Shown here: positions 8,377 to 17,168 of the stretch, piece after piece
Numbering within the stretch: the first letter of the stretch is position 1
Layout: every line of letters starts with the position of its first letter
Source: Acidimicrobiia bacterium
GTDB taxonomy: Bacteria; Actinomycetota; Acidimicrobiia; Spongiisociales; ZC4RG35
Direction of reading: 5' to 3'
Assembly (NCBI GenBank): GCA_026002975.1
Contig: BPGJ01000007.1
Location: 1 to 64,000 of the forward strand
DNA: 64,000 nt
Translations under genes and position numbers: made by a program
Notes under the pieces: generated by a model
The model's input: only the letters and a program-made list of their open reading frames with translations
What the model was told of the DNA's origin: nothing
Database searches by the model: none

Positions 8377-9180
8377 TCAATCCCCCGGAAAGCTGGGGGG
8401 CCGGCGCTCCAGGAAGGCGGAGAGGGCTTCGGTCAGGTCGTTGGAGCGGAGGAAGGCCGCGTTCCACAGGGCCACGTAGTCCAACCCGGCTTGGATCTCA
8501 CGACGCCTGGAGGCCCGCAACACCGCCTTGGCGCCCTGGACCGCCATGGGCGACATCGAAGCGATTCCCTCGGCCAGGTCCTGAGCGTCCCGCCAGAGCG
8601 TCTCGACGTCGGGTGAGACCCGGTTGACCAGACCCATCCGGTGGGCGGTGGCTGCGTCGAAGTCGTCGGCGGTGTAGACCAGTTCGGCCACGTGCCCCCA
8701 ACCCACGATGCCGGGCAGCCGCTGGAGGGTGCCGACGTCGGGAACGATTCCCATTCGGGTCTCCCGCACCGAGAACACGGCGTCGGCGGACGCCAACCGG
8801 AGGTCGCAGGCGGTGATCAGATCGACCCCGGCTCCCAGGCACCAGCCGTGCACCGCGGCGATCACCGGCTGGGGGAGGTCCTCCAGGGCGGTGAAGGAGG
8901 CCTGGAGCCGGCGGATGGTCTGGAAGAGACGCCGATTCCGGTCGGCTTCGGAGGCTCCCGGTGGGTCGAAACCCGCCAGGTAGTCGAGGTCGATTCCCAC
9001 CGTGAAAGCCGGTCCACGACCTGCCACCACGACGACCCGAACCGAAGGATCATCGCCGAGTTGGGCTGCCGCCCGGGGCAACCCGTCCCACATCTCCTCC
9101 GAGAAGGCGTTCCTCTTCTCGGGCCGGCTCAGCCAGATCCAGCCGACCCGTCCCCGGTGTTCTGTTTCGATCGGAGGCAT
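8377..9180 (-). CDS. Crotonase-fold enzyme, dienoyl-CoA isomerase-like
   Basis: A 267-aa member of the enoyl-CoA hydratase/isomerase superfamily. Oxyanion-hole segments are GRGPAFTVGIDLDYL and AAVHGWCLGAGVDL. The stretch around residues 115-150 (GVDLITACDLRLASAD, then RETRMGIVPDVGTLQRLP) closely follows the delta(3,5)-delta(2,4)-dienoyl-CoA isomerase pattern, including Asp and Glu residues used as acid/base there, rather than the two-Glu pattern of hydratases. Likely role: repositioning double bonds during beta-oxidation of unsaturated acyl-CoAs in the cytoplasm. It is a single gene, converging on the hypothetical gene with 2 bases between stops. Confidence 0.85.
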   Translation of the reverse strand: MPPIETEHRGRVGWIWLSRPEKRNAFSEEMWDGLPRAAAQLGDDPSVRVVVVAGRGPAFTVGIDLDYLAGFDPPGASEADRNRRLFQTIRRLQASFTALEDLPQPVIAAVHGWCLGAGVDLITACDLRLASADAVFSVRETRMGIVPDVGTLQRLPGIVGWGHVAELVYTADDFDAATAHRMGLVNRVSPDVETLWRDAQDLAEGIASMSPMAVQGAKAVLRASRRREIQAGLDYVALWNAAFLRSNDLTEALSAFLERRPPSFPGD

Positions 9181-9227
9181 GGACTCACCCTACCCGGCCG
9201 CCTATCCTTGATCGGGAGGCGAATTCG

Positions 9228-9704
9228 ATGGGAGGCGTTCTTCTCGTAGCGCTCTTGGCCGGGGCGGCACCCTGCGGGGGGTCTGTCATCGACGAGTTCG
9301 TGCGGGACCACCCCGGCCAGGTGGTGGAGATCGAGGGCACCTTGGTGTCGATCCGGGTAGGGGGTGATGGTGTCACGTCGTACGTGGTGAGGGAAGGAGC
9401 CTGGCTCGACCATGTCTTGGTGGAGTCGTTTCCCGTCGAAGGAACCGAAGACCTCGCCATCGGAAACGCCGTGCAGGTGCTGGGAAACCCGGGCAGGTCC
9501 GGCACCATCGACTGGGACGACTGGGTCCGGCTGGTGTTCACCGGCGGTTTGGAATGCCAGGAATCGCCCGAAACGGAGGTGATGGGCACACAGGTGATGG
9601 AGTTGGGCCCCCAACCGTCGCTGGAGCCGGACCGACCGGCCGTCCGTCGCCCACCGATCTTCGACCCGCTGCGGAAGCTCACGGGACAGACCGTGGTCCT
9701 CTGA
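9228..9704 (+). CDS. Hypothetical secreted or membrane-anchored small protein
   Basis: A 158-aa product with a short hydrophobic N-terminus (MGGVLLVALLAGAAPCGG) that looks like a weak signal or lipoprotein peptide; LAGAAPC could be a lipobox. The body is beta-rich (GQVVEIEGTLVSIRVGGDG, YVVREGAWLDHVLVESF), resembling an OB- or barrel-like fold, with a Pro-rich tail. ATG 9228 was chosen. It precedes the nitroreductase gene by 24 bases and could share its transcript. Function unknown. Confidence 0.6.
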   Translation: MGGVLLVALLAGAAPCGGSVIDEFVRDHPGQVVEIEGTLVSIRVGGDGVTSYVVREGAWLDHVLVESFPVEGTEDLAIGNAVQVLGNPGRSGTIDWDDWVRLVFTGGLECQESPETEVMGTQVMELGPQPSLEPDRPAVRRPPIFDPLRKLTGQTVVL

Positions 9705-9728
9705 GCCCGCACCGTAGACTCGCCTTCC

Positions 9729-10382
9729 ATGGACCTATACGAAGCTCTCTACACCACCCGAGCCATGCGCCGGGTCAAACCCGACCCGCTCCCCGACGAC
9801 GTGGTGGCCGACATGCTGGACGCCGCGGTCAGGGCGCCGTCCGGCGGCAACAACCAGAACTGGCGTTTCCTGGTGGTCACCCGCCCAGAGGTGAAAGCCG
9901 AGCTCGGTCCGCTGTACCGAAGGTCGTTCGAGGAGCTCCAACGGACGGTCTACCGCCGGTCCTGGGAGAGAGCCAAGGAGACGGGCGACGAGGCCGCCCT
10001 CCGGGTGATGCGTTCGTCGGCGTGGCTGGCGGAGAACTTCGAGCAGGTGCCGATGTGGCTGTTCGCCTTCTCCCGCAACGACCCGTCCGGAGCCTCGATC
10101 TACCCGGCGGTGTGGAACGCCATGCTGGCGGCCCGGGGACGGGGAGTCGGCACCTGTCTTACCACCATCCTGGGGATCTTCGCCCACGACGAGACCTGTG
10201 AGATCCTCGGCGTCCCCACCGACCGGGGATGGCGTCTCGCCGCGGCGGTTTCGGCGGGATACCCCCTGGGACGATGGGGAGTGGCGGCCCGCCGCCCGGT
10301 GGAGGAGGTGAGCTACGCCGACCGGTGGGGCGAGCCGCTGCCCTTCTCGGTCGATGGGCCCCGGTGGAGGCCGGATGCCTGA
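9729..10382 (+). CDS. Nitroreductase-family FMN oxidoreductase
   Basis: A 217-aa protein with the nitroreductase-family FMN-binding start LYEALYTTRAMRRVKPDPLP, DAAVRAPSGGNNQNWRFLVV (phosphate-contacting Ser and Asn), and the C-terminal RGVGTCLTTILGIF and PLGRWGVAARRPVEEV. The family reduces nitro, quinone or other electrophilic compounds with NAD(P)H, or acts on more specific substrates; which applies is not visible. A distinctive insert (TVYRRSWERAKETGDE) caps the active site. Its stop overlaps the start of the following membrane gene by 8 bases. Confidence 0.9.
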   Translation: MDLYEALYTTRAMRRVKPDPLPDDVVADMLDAAVRAPSGGNNQNWRFLVVTRPEVKAELGPLYRRSFEELQRTVYRRSWERAKETGDEAALRVMRSSAWLAENFEQVPMWLFAFSRNDPSGASIYPAVWNAMLAARGRGVGTCLTTILGIFAHDETCEILGVPTDRGWRLAAAVSAGYPLGRWGVAARRPVEEVSYADRWGEPLPFSVDGPRWRPDA

Positions 10383-10848
10383 CCGACACGACGAGGTAGA
10401 CGACGAATTCCGGGCCTTGATGGAGGGGCTCCGGACCACCCTCCCCAGTGTCCAGGTTCTGTTCGGCTTCCTTCTCGTGCTTCCTTTCCAGAGCAGTTTC
10501 GTGGAGATCTCGTCAGTGGCCGAGGTCGCATACGCGGTCTCCTTCTACGGATCGGCCCTGGCATTGGTGCTGCTGGTCGCTCCCAGCGTCCACCAGCGGG
10601 TGCGGGCCCCGATAAGTGGAGTCGCCCGCAGGGACGAGGAACATGTGCTGTTCGCCGCCAAACTGGCGATCGCGGGAAGCGTCTGCTTCCTCCTCGCTCT
10701 GGTCGCCGGAGTGTTCCTGGTGTCGATCGTCGTGTTCGAAGGTCTGGTCACCGGCGTAGCGGTAGCGGTGGTGGCTGCTCTCGCCCTGTGGTCCTGGTTC
10801 TTCGTGCCTCTGCTCCGCTTCGGTTTGAAGCGGACCGGTTCGGGGTAG
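10375..10848 (+). CDS. Four-helix membrane protein, DUF6328-like
   Basis: A 157-aa integral membrane protein. A short acidic N-terminus (MPDRHDEVDDEFRALMEGLR) is followed by four hydrophobic segments at about residues 25-45, 50-68, 92-113 and 118-140. The arrangement and the opening RALMEGLRTTLPSVQVLFGFLL resemble small actinobacterial membrane proteins annotated DUF6328. ATG 10375 lies inside the end of the nitroreductase gene, so translation is probably coupled. Role unknown. Confidence 0.7.
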   Translation: MPDRHDEVDDEFRALMEGLRTTLPSVQVLFGFLLVLPFQSSFVEISSVAEVAYAVSFYGSALALVLLVAPSVHQRVRAPISGVARRDEEHVLFAAKLAIAGSVCFLLALVAGVFLVSIVVFEGLVTGVAVAVVAALALWSWFFVPLLRFGLKRTGSG

Positions 10849-10873
10849 AAGGTCGTCCCAGGAGGAGGTGACC

Positions 10874-11377
10874 ATGTCCGAGACCACTCAACATCCACAC
10901 GACCATCATCCAGAAGAACAACGTCCAGAAGAGCACCGACACCATCCCGAGGAGCACGTTCACAGGGTGCGCCGTACCTGGAGTCCCGCCCAGGTCGTCG
11001 CCGGGCTGATCGGATTGGGCTTGATCGTGTTGGGAGGGGTGGCGCTCGTGCGGATCGGCTTCACCGACCTGACCGCCACTGCCACCGTCGGCTGGTACGC
11101 CCACACCGGGATCCTGGCGATCATCGAGCTGGCGTTGGGGGCGCTCTTCCTGTTGGCCGCGGCCAACGCCTTGGACGCCCGATCGAGCTCGATCAGCCTG
11201 GGCGTCCTGATGGTGGCGATGGGGCTGATCGCAGTGATCGAACCGGAGGGCACTTCGGCATATCTGGGTGATGCCCGCCGGGTGGGTTTCACCTTCCTGG
11301 TGATCGGCGTGGTGGCTGCTCTATCCGGTCTGGCGGCACCGACCATCACCACCGATCGGGACGTCCACCACTCCTAA
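10874..11377 (+). CDS. Membrane protein with His/Glu-rich cytoplasmic head
   Basis: The 167-aa product starts at ATG 10874, placed about 5 bases after the strong ribosome site AGGAGG; an upstream GTG at 10868 overlaps that site and is unlikely. Residues 6-32 hold about ten His and nine Glu residues (PHDHHPEEQRPEEHRHHPEE), a plausible metal-binding segment, followed by four hydrophobic helices. It follows the DUF6328-like gene after 25 bases. It may relate to metal or stress physiology, but nothing in the sequence proves this. Its stop overlaps that of the convergent dNTPase gene by 4 bases. Confidence 0.65.
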   Translation: MSETTQHPHDHHPEEQRPEEHRHHPEEHVHRVRRTWSPAQVVAGLIGLGLIVLGGVALVRIGFTDLTATATVGWYAHTGILAIIELALGALFLLAAANALDARSSSISLGVLMVAMGLIAVIEPEGTSAYLGDARRVGFTFLVIGVVAALSGLAAPTITTDRDVHHS

Positions 11378-12376
11378 TCGAACAGACGAGGTCGGAACAG
11401 GCGGTCGTGCATCCGGAGGGCGAATCGGTCGGTCATCCCCGACACGTAGTCGATCGCCCGGGTGAGGTCGTCGGCTTCGTCGACCTTGTAGGAGTCTGGA
11501 ACCTCCTCGGGGTGATGGCGAAACCACTCGACCAGGTCCCTGATCACCTTGATCGCCCGCTGCTTCTCGGCCTCGGTCTCCGGATGCAGGTAGACCCGCT
11601 CGAACATGAACCGTCTCAGGTGGTGCATGACGTCGAGGACCTCGGGGTCCATCGACACTTCTCCGGTGCGGTGGGAGTGCTCGACCACCGCCCGGACCAT
11701 CGCCCCGATCCACTCCCGGGACGTCTCACCGAAGGTCCGGACCGCCCGGACGGGCAGATCCTCCGGTGCGAGAACACCCGCCCGGATGGCGTCCGACACG
11801 TCGTGGGTCAGGTAGGCGATCCGGTCGGCGAAGCGGCACAGCATCCCCTCGGGGGGTGGCAGGAGGCGGGTCGATCTTCCACGAATGGGCCCGCACCCCG
11901 TCGAGGACCTCCCAGGTGAGGTTGAGCGGCTCGAGGACGGTCAGTACCCGGACTCCCTGGGCGGAGTGGAGCCACTCCCCCTCCACGAACGGACTCAAGG
12001 CTTCCTCGCCGGTGTGACCGAACGGCGAGTGGCCCACGTCGTGGGCCAGGCAGATCGCCTCGGTCAGCGTCTCGTTCAAACCCAGGCTCACCGCCATGGC
12101 TCGACCCACCTGGGTCACCTGCAGGGTGTGGGTGAGCCGGGTGACGTAGTGGTCGCCTTCGGGGTTCAGGAACACCTGGGTCTTGTGTTTGAGACGCCTG
12201 AACGCCTTCGAGTGGATGACCCGGTCCCGGTCCCGTTCGAAGGCGGTGCGGTACTCGTCCGGCTCCTCCGGTGTGGCCCGACCCCGGGTCTTGGAAGCCA
12301 GGGTGGCGGAAGGAGCCAACAGCTCGGCTTCCAGCCGCTCCCGCTCCTCCCTTTTCCTGAGCAGTAGGCCGCTCAC
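11374..12376 (-). CDS. dgt: Deoxyguanosinetriphosphate triphosphohydrolase-like HD protein (one frameshift)
   Basis: An HD-domain dNTPase of the Dgt type, about 333 aa. The N-terminal half shows FRRLKHKTQVFLNPEGDHY, RLTHTLQVTQVGRAMA and the HD motif AICLAHDVGHSPFGHTGEE; the C-terminal half shows ADRIAYLTHDVSDAIRAGVL. The halves are in different frames and rejoin as PPATPEGMLCRFADR if one base is removed from the G6 run at 11852-11857. The start GTG 12374-12376 overlaps the phnE stop (GTGA). Family role: hydrolysing dNTPs to deoxynucleoside and triphosphate in the cytoplasm. Its place at the end of the phn operon looks like chance cotranscription. Confidence 0.88.
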
Positions 12377-14610
12377 ACGAACCGCTCCCGGAGTCGGGAG
12401 GACAGCCAGTCCATCGACGCCACCACGATCGCGATCGCCAGCATCTGCACCGCCGCCGCCCGGTACTGGAACAGGTTGACGTTCTGCTGGAGGATGAAGC
12501 CGATCCCACCGCCGCCGGCGAAACCGAGGATGGTCGACATCCTGACGTTGATGTCCCACCGGTACATGGTGAAGGAGATGTACGGCGGGACGATCTGGGG
12601 AACCACCGCGTAGACGATGGTCTGCAGCCGGGTCGCTCCGGTCGCTCTCACCGCTTCGATCGGTCCGGGGAGTATCGACTCGACCTGCTCCGAGTACAGC
12701 TTGGCGAGGGCGGCCGCGGTGTGGAGAGCCAGGGCCAGCGAACCGGCGAACGGCCCGATCCCGACCCACACGACGAAGACGATCACCATGACCAGGGGTT
12801 CGATGGACCGCAGGGTGTTGAAGACCGTCCGGGCTATGTAGTAGATGGTGAGACCGATCTTCACCTGCCCGGCTCGCATCCCGACCGCGGCCACCACCAG
12901 CCCGCCCAGCGCTCCCACCGCGGCCGGTATCCAAAAGGTGGCCGTCGGGTTCTGCAGGCGGTAGAGCCACTCGACCACCCCTCCCAACCCGGCGGCCCAC
13001 ACCGCCCCTGCGAGCCCCGCCAGTACGAGGTTCAGCGGGACGAGGATCGGACGGGGGAGGGCGGAGCGGAGCAGATACCCCAGCCGGCCCGCCAGTCCCG
13101 CCAGGACCCCGGCTCCACCGAGCGCGGCGGCGACCGGTGTGAGCAGCTCACCCAGCTCGCCGAGGCTGCGGACGAACCCCGCCAGGAACCCGAACGGTCC
13201 CAGCATCGGGCGGAGCTCTTCCCCGACTCGCAGCGCCAGGATCGACAACAGAAAGGCAACCACGATCCCGAAGGCGCCGGCCGCGATCAGGGCGGCCCGG
13301 CGAAGGGCCTTCTCGACGGGTCCGGGCGGTTCGAGCTCGACCGGGGGGAGCGCCCAACGGGCCACCCGGGCGATCCCCCAGGGGATCAGCACTACTCCCG
13401 CCAAAACGAACAGCAGGTTGTCGCGGAACGGTTCGATCACCGTGCGGGCAGTCCGCGCCGCGGCCAACCCGATACCGGCTCCAACCGGGAGAGCCAACAG
13501 GGTGAGTGCCAGGTTGGTGACGGTCACCGCGATGTCCTTCATGATGTTGCGGGCGGCGATGAACGAGAGGGGCACCGCCACCATCAGCCCCGCGGTGGTG
13601 GCCACCAGGGCGAGAGCCACCGTCTCGATGATCTTGTCCCAGGTGAGCCGGGCTTCCTCCGAGATGCGGGGCGAGAGTCGGAAGGAGTCGGCCAGGGCCG
13701 CGGTTCCTTCCACCGCGCCGGTGGCGGCGTCGTACACCGCGACCCGCCAACCACTCAGATCGGTGCCCGGAGGTGCGGCCACCCTCACCAACAGGCCGTC
13801 TTCGGCCTCCTCCAGTCCTACGACGTAGACGTCTCCCGGCTCCCGTTCCTCGACCGGCACTGCCGTCTGCCCGTTGGCCTGACCGTCGATCGCGACGAAG
13901 GAGGGACCGAAGGAGACGAACTCCTCCAGGTTCCTCGACGGGTCGAGGAGAGCGGTTCCGTACTGCTCCGGCAGAGGGATGGGGAGCCGCACCGTGTACT
14001 CACCCGACTCGGGCACCCGGGGCTGGTCGCGGACGCCGTTCTGGTTCTCGTCCACGAAGGTCTCCACCCGGTTGCCCCACGATCCGATCGGTCGCTGGGA
14101 GACGACCCGGATCGCCTGGAGCTCCTCTGATGGGCGGTCGGGCACCGTGAAGGTGCCTTCGAAACCACCCGAGTCGTCCACCGTGACCCTCCCCATGGTG
14201 AGCACGATGTCGAACTCCGATCGGGGCACGAACGCGATCGACACCGTCTCCCCGGGGTCGAACCCGGATCCGCGTATCGTCACCTCGCCGCCCGGTTCCA
14301 CACAGGAAGGGACCACTTCCACCGGACCGGTGGTGGCCGGCACCTGGGGTCCGCAGGGCACCGCGATGGGTACCTCGGTGACGACGTCCTCGGTGTCGTA
14401 CTCGACCAGCTCAGGTTGGGCCAGAGCCCGGAGGATCCGGAAGAGCTGCTGCTGGCGGGTCTCGGACTGGATCTCCCCCAGGTCGACGTCGGTCTTGTCG
14501 AAGGCGAAGGCGTAGATCACCACCGCGGCGAGGACCGTCAGGGCGATGACCAGCGGGCGACTCCACCGGTAGCTTCGCCGGGCCGTCTCGGGAGGTCTCT
14601 CCTCAACCAA
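12373..14610 (-). CDS. phnE: Phosphonate-type ABC transporter permease PhnE with large extracytoplasmic domain
   Basis: The C-terminal part is a PhnE-family permease: DKIIETVALALVATTAGLMV, the signature PLSFIAARNIM, TLRSIEPLVMVIVFVVW, and the EAA-like loop VESILPGPIEAVRATGATRL ending with FAGGGGIGFILQ. Ordinary PhnE proteins have about 270 residues; this one has 745. A first helix at residues 18-38 is followed by roughly 270 outside residues containing an Ig/TIG-like segment (GGEVTIRGSGFDPGETVSI), and extra helices interrupt the permease core. TTG 14610 overlaps the phnC stop by 8 bases. Substrate may be phosphonate, phosphite or phosphate. Confidence 0.85.
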   Translation of the reverse strand: MVEERPPETARRSYRWSRPLVIALTVLAAVVIYAFAFDKTDVDLGEIQSETRQQQLFRILRALAQPELVEYDTEDVVTEVPIAVPCGPQVPATTGPVEVVPSCVEPGGEVTIRGSGFDPGETVSIAFVPRSEFDIVLTMGRVTVDDSGGFEGTFTVPDRPSEELQAIRVVSQRPIGSWGNRVETFVDENQNGVRDQPRVPESGEYTVRLPIPLPEQYGTALLDPSRNLEEFVSFGPSFVAIDGQANGQTAVPVEEREPGDVYVVGLEEAEDGLLVRVAAPPGTDLSGWRVAVYDAATGAVEGTAALADSFRLSPRISEEARLTWDKIIETVALALVATTAGLMVAVPLSFIAARNIMKDIAVTVTNLALTLLALPVGAGIGLAAARTARTVIEPFRDNLLFVLAGVVLIPWGIARVARWALPPVELEPPGPVEKALRRAALIAAGAFGIVVAFLLSILALRVGEELRPMLGPFGFLAGFVRSLGELGELLTPVAAALGGAGVLAGLAGRLGYLLRSALPRPILVPLNLVLAGLAGAVWAAGLGGVVEWLYRLQNPTATFWIPAAVGALGGLVVAAVGMRAGQVKIGLTIYYIARTVFNTLRSIEPLVMVIVFVVWVGIGPFAGSLALALHTAAALAKLYSEQVESILPGPIEAVRATGATRLQTIVYAVVPQIVPPYISFTMYRWDINVRMSTILGFAGGGGIGFILQQNVNLFQYRAAAVQMLAIAIVVASMDWLSSRLRERFV

Positions 14611-15353
14611 CCCGCTCCGCCTCCTGTCCGTAGATCTCCTTGAACTTGGCGTCGTCGATGTCCTGGGGCAGGCCGTCGAAGACCAGTTTGCCCTCGTTGA
14701 GGGCTATGGCGCGGTCGGCGTAGCGGTGGACCAGGTCGAGGAAGTGGAGGGAGCACAGAACCGTCACCCCCTCGGCCTGGATCTGCTCGAGGTACTGCAT
14801 GATCGAATGGGCCAGGACCGGGTCGAGGGAGGCCACCGGCTCGTCGGCCAGGATCATCTCCGGATCCTGCATCAACGCTCGGGCGATGCCCCACCCGTTG
14901 CTGCTGGCCGCCGGAGAGCTCGTCGGCCCGGGAGTAGGCCTTGGAGCGGAGACCGACCCGATCCAGAGTCTCGAGCGCCTTGGTGACGTCTCCGGGGGCG
15001 AAGCGGTTGATGAGAGCCAACGCCGGGTTGGTGTAGCCGAGGCGGCCCGCCAGGACGTTGGTGATCACTTTGGATCGGTGGACCAGGTTGAAGTGCTGGA
15101 ACACCATCCCGATCCTTCGGCGGATGCGGCGCAGGTCCTCCTGGGAGGCGGCGGTGATGTCGATCCCGTTCCAGACGATCCGGCCTTCGGTCGGTTCTAT
15201 CAGCCGGTTGATGCACCGAAGCAGGGTCGACTTCCCCGATCCGGACAGGCCGATCACCGCCAGGAACTGACCGTCGGGCACCTCGAAGCTCACGTCCTCG
15301 AGGGCCACCGTGCCGTTCTCGTAGACCTTGGTCAGGTGTTCGACCTGGAGCAT
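14603..15353 (-). CDS. phnC: Phosphonate-type ABC transporter ATP-binding protein PhnC (one frameshift)
   Basis: An ABC ATPase of about 249 aa with Walker A GLSGSGKSTLLRCI, the Q-loop MVFQHFNLV, signature ELSGGQQQRV, Walker B MILADEPVASLD and the H-loop LCSLHFLDLV. The RRRIGMVFQHFNLVHR stretch is typical of PhnC. The frame changes after QQQRVG; removing one base from the C4 run at 14889-14892 gives the expected GIARALMQDPEMILADEP. It energises uptake through PhnE with ligand from PhnD. ATG 15353 is preceded in frame by a GTG at 15356; either could serve. Confidence 0.9.
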
Positions 15354-15368
15354 CACCGGAAAGTGTGA

Positions 15369-15393
15369 GGGGGGCCGGGATCGCCGGCCCCCC
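15369..15393. terminator. GC-rich hairpin between phnD and phnC
   Basis: A perfect 10-base-pair inverted repeat, 15369-15378 with 15384-15393, encloses a 5-base loop (GATCG). There is no T-run, so it may act as a partial terminator or an RNA-stabilising processing site that keeps the binding protein in excess of the permease and ATPase, as is common for ABC operons. Confidence 0.6.
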
Positions 15394-15402
15394 GCGTGAG
15401 GA

Positions 15403-16506
15403 TCAGAGATCCTCGATGGTTATCCCGAGCTGCTGAACGATGGCCCGGATCGAGTCGAACTCGGCGTCGGTCGCCGGGTTGACCGAGTCCCAGGAGTAGG
15501 CGTCGAACGCCGCCTGGAACCCTTCGGGGTCGTTCTGGGCGAACTCGATGAGGGTCTGGGTGATCTGCTCCTTCAGGTCCTCGGGGAACTCAGGGCCGAA
15601 CGCCAGACCGTCGTTGGGGATCGGATCGGACACGGCGATGATCTTCACCTTCTGGACCACGTCGGGGGCCTCCTCCCGGATGTTCCGGCGGGCGTCCCAC
15701 ACGAAGAAGTCCTCCCCGCAGACCAGTTCGCCGTCGGCGTCTAGGCCGCAGCTCTCCACCAGCTCCTCGGGAACGTCGAACCCGGTGGGGCCGCCGTCCC
15801 ACAGGGGGTTCCCCTCGGCGTCGGTGGGCGGGCTGTAGAAGGTGGTGCCGAAGTCGACGTCGCCGTTGTACACCGCCTGGACCACCGCCGAGTGGCCGCC
15901 GGCTTCCACCGTCTCACCCACCTCGATGCCCAGCTGGGCGAGGATGCCGGAGGGCACCAGGAACCCGGAGGTGGATCCGGCATCCGGATACGCCCAGGTC
16001 CTGCCGGCCAGGTCCTCCAGGGTCTGGATGTCGGAATCCCGCTGGGTTATGAACTGCGCCCAGTAGACGTCGTAGCCGAACCGGAGCGCCTTCAGGGCGA
16101 TCTCCAGGCCGCACAGCTCGTTACCCAGCACGTAGGCCTGGGCCGGGATGAAGCCCATCGACGAGCCCGGGTTGGCGCACATCTCCTGGATGGTCGCCGC
16201 ATAGGAGGTCGGGACGCTCACCTCGAAGCTGAGTCCCGTCTCGGCCTCCAGCGTCTGCTTGAGCAGCTCCCCGCCGGCGATGATGTCCTCGGCGGACACC
16301 GACGGCACGAACAACACCTGGATCGGGTTGTCGGGAGTGCCGACCTCGGGTGCAGCCGCGGTGGTCGTGGTCTGCGCCGCGGTGGTCGTGGTCTGGGCCT
16401 GGGTGGTGGTCGTCTGCGGGGCTTCGGTGGTGGTGGTTCCACCTCCTCCCCCGCAGGCGGCGGCTACCAGAGCCACCACCGCGAGCAAGGACAGTCGTTT
16501 CGTCAT
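15403..16506 (-). CDS. phnD: Phosphate/phosphite/phosphonate-binding lipoprotein PhnD-like
   Basis: A 367-aa substrate-binding protein starting at ATG 16504-16506. A signal peptide with lipobox VAAAC (residues 16-20) is followed by a Gly run, a Thr-rich spacer (TTTTEAPQTTTTQAQTTTT) and a PhnD-type fold: IQVLFVPSVSAEDIIAGGEL, MGFIPAQAYVL, AGRTWAYPDAGSTSGFLVPS and VKIIAVSDPIPNDGLAF. The Ser/Thr cluster in DAGSTSGF is where this family binds the oxyanion group. It acts outside the membrane and feeds PhnCE. The open frame extends far upstream without a credible start; the lipobox fixes the start. The ligand is not decidable from sequence. Confidence 0.9.
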   Translation of the reverse strand: MTKRLSLLAVVALVAAACGGGGGTTTTEAPQTTTTQAQTTTTAAQTTTTAAAPEVGTPDNPIQVLFVPSVSAEDIIAGGELLKQTLEAETGLSFEVSVPTSYAATIQEMCANPGSSMGFIPAQAYVLGNELCGLEIALKALRFGYDVYWAQFITQRDSDIQTLEDLAGRTWAYPDAGSTSGFLVPSGILAQLGIEVGETVEAGGHSAVVQAVYNGDVDFGTTFYSPPTDAEGNPLWDGGPTGFDVPEELVESCGLDADGELVCGEDFFVWDARRNIREEAPDVVQKVKIIAVSDPIPNDGLAFGPEFPEDLKEQITQTLIEFAQNDPEGFQAAFDAYSWDSVNPATDAEFDSIRAIVQQLGITIEDL

Positions 16507-16559
16507 GTTCGTGGTCCTCCTTGTCTGCGTACTCAGGATCCTCCTCCCGCCGGGGAAGG

Positions 16560-17147
16560 CTAATCCGGTCGGCGGGACGAGGGTCCATCCATGGGAGTCC
16601 GACGAGCCAACTGTCCTACCAGGTTCTCGAAGTCGTCCCAGGATTCGACGTCCACCGCCCCGGGGAGGGGATGGTTCCAGGGACGTACGTAGCGGCACAC
16701 CACCGCCCGGGGCCGGTGGGCGATGAGACCCTCGAGCACGTGGGGTGCGTCGTCCAGGTAGACGTCGCACGGCACTTCCCACTTCTCCTCGGTTATGTGC
16801 ACCTCGCGGGCGGGTATCTCGTGCTGGCCGATCCACGAGTAGGTGTCCGGGATCGCCCAATCGGGTTTGGTGGTGACGATCACCAGATCGTGGCGTCGGG
16901 CCAGCCGCCTCAGGGTCTCCAGAGCGCCGGGGTACGGCTCGAGGTGGCGAAACAGGCTGTGGCCACCGTGGTCGCGGGCCCATTCCCAGAACTCCCCCAT
17001 GTGGCGAAAGTGGGTGAGTGAGGGGATGGCATCCCAGGAACGTACCGCGTCGAAGGGGATGTCGGCGCCGTACTCCTGGTTGTACCGACTGATCCAGCCG
17101 GTGTTGAAGTCGGCGACCACGCCGTCCAGGTCGATTCCCAGCCTCAT
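16560..17147 (-). CDS. 5'(3')-deoxyribonucleotidase-like HAD phosphatase
   Basis: A 195-aa HAD-superfamily protein of the NT5C type. Motif I is GIDLDGVVADFN (nucleophile Asp6, acid/base Asp8), motif II lies in LVIVTTKPDW, and motif III/IV in CDVYLDDAPHVLEGL. Family role: removing 5' (or 3') phosphate from deoxynucleoside monophosphates in the cytoplasm. It lies 54 bases upstream of phnD on the same strand and may be read into the phn operon. It could instead act on a related small phosphate ester. Confidence 0.78.
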   Translation of the reverse strand: MRLGIDLDGVVADFNTGWISRYNQEYGADIPFDAVRSWDAIPSLTHFRHMGEFWEWARDHGGHSLFRHLEPYPGALETLRRLARRHDLVIVTTKPDWAIPDTYSWIGQHEIPAREVHITEEKWEVPCDVYLDDAPHVLEGLIAHRPRAVVCRYVRPWNHPLPGAVDVESWDDFENLVGQLARRTPMDGPSSRRPD

Positions 17148-17168
17148 CGCCCCAACAAGCTAACCGGG

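Noticed and set aside
12721-14130. 469-aa plus-strand open frame opposite phnE
   Set aside because: Antisense shadow of a membrane protein gene in GC-rich DNA.
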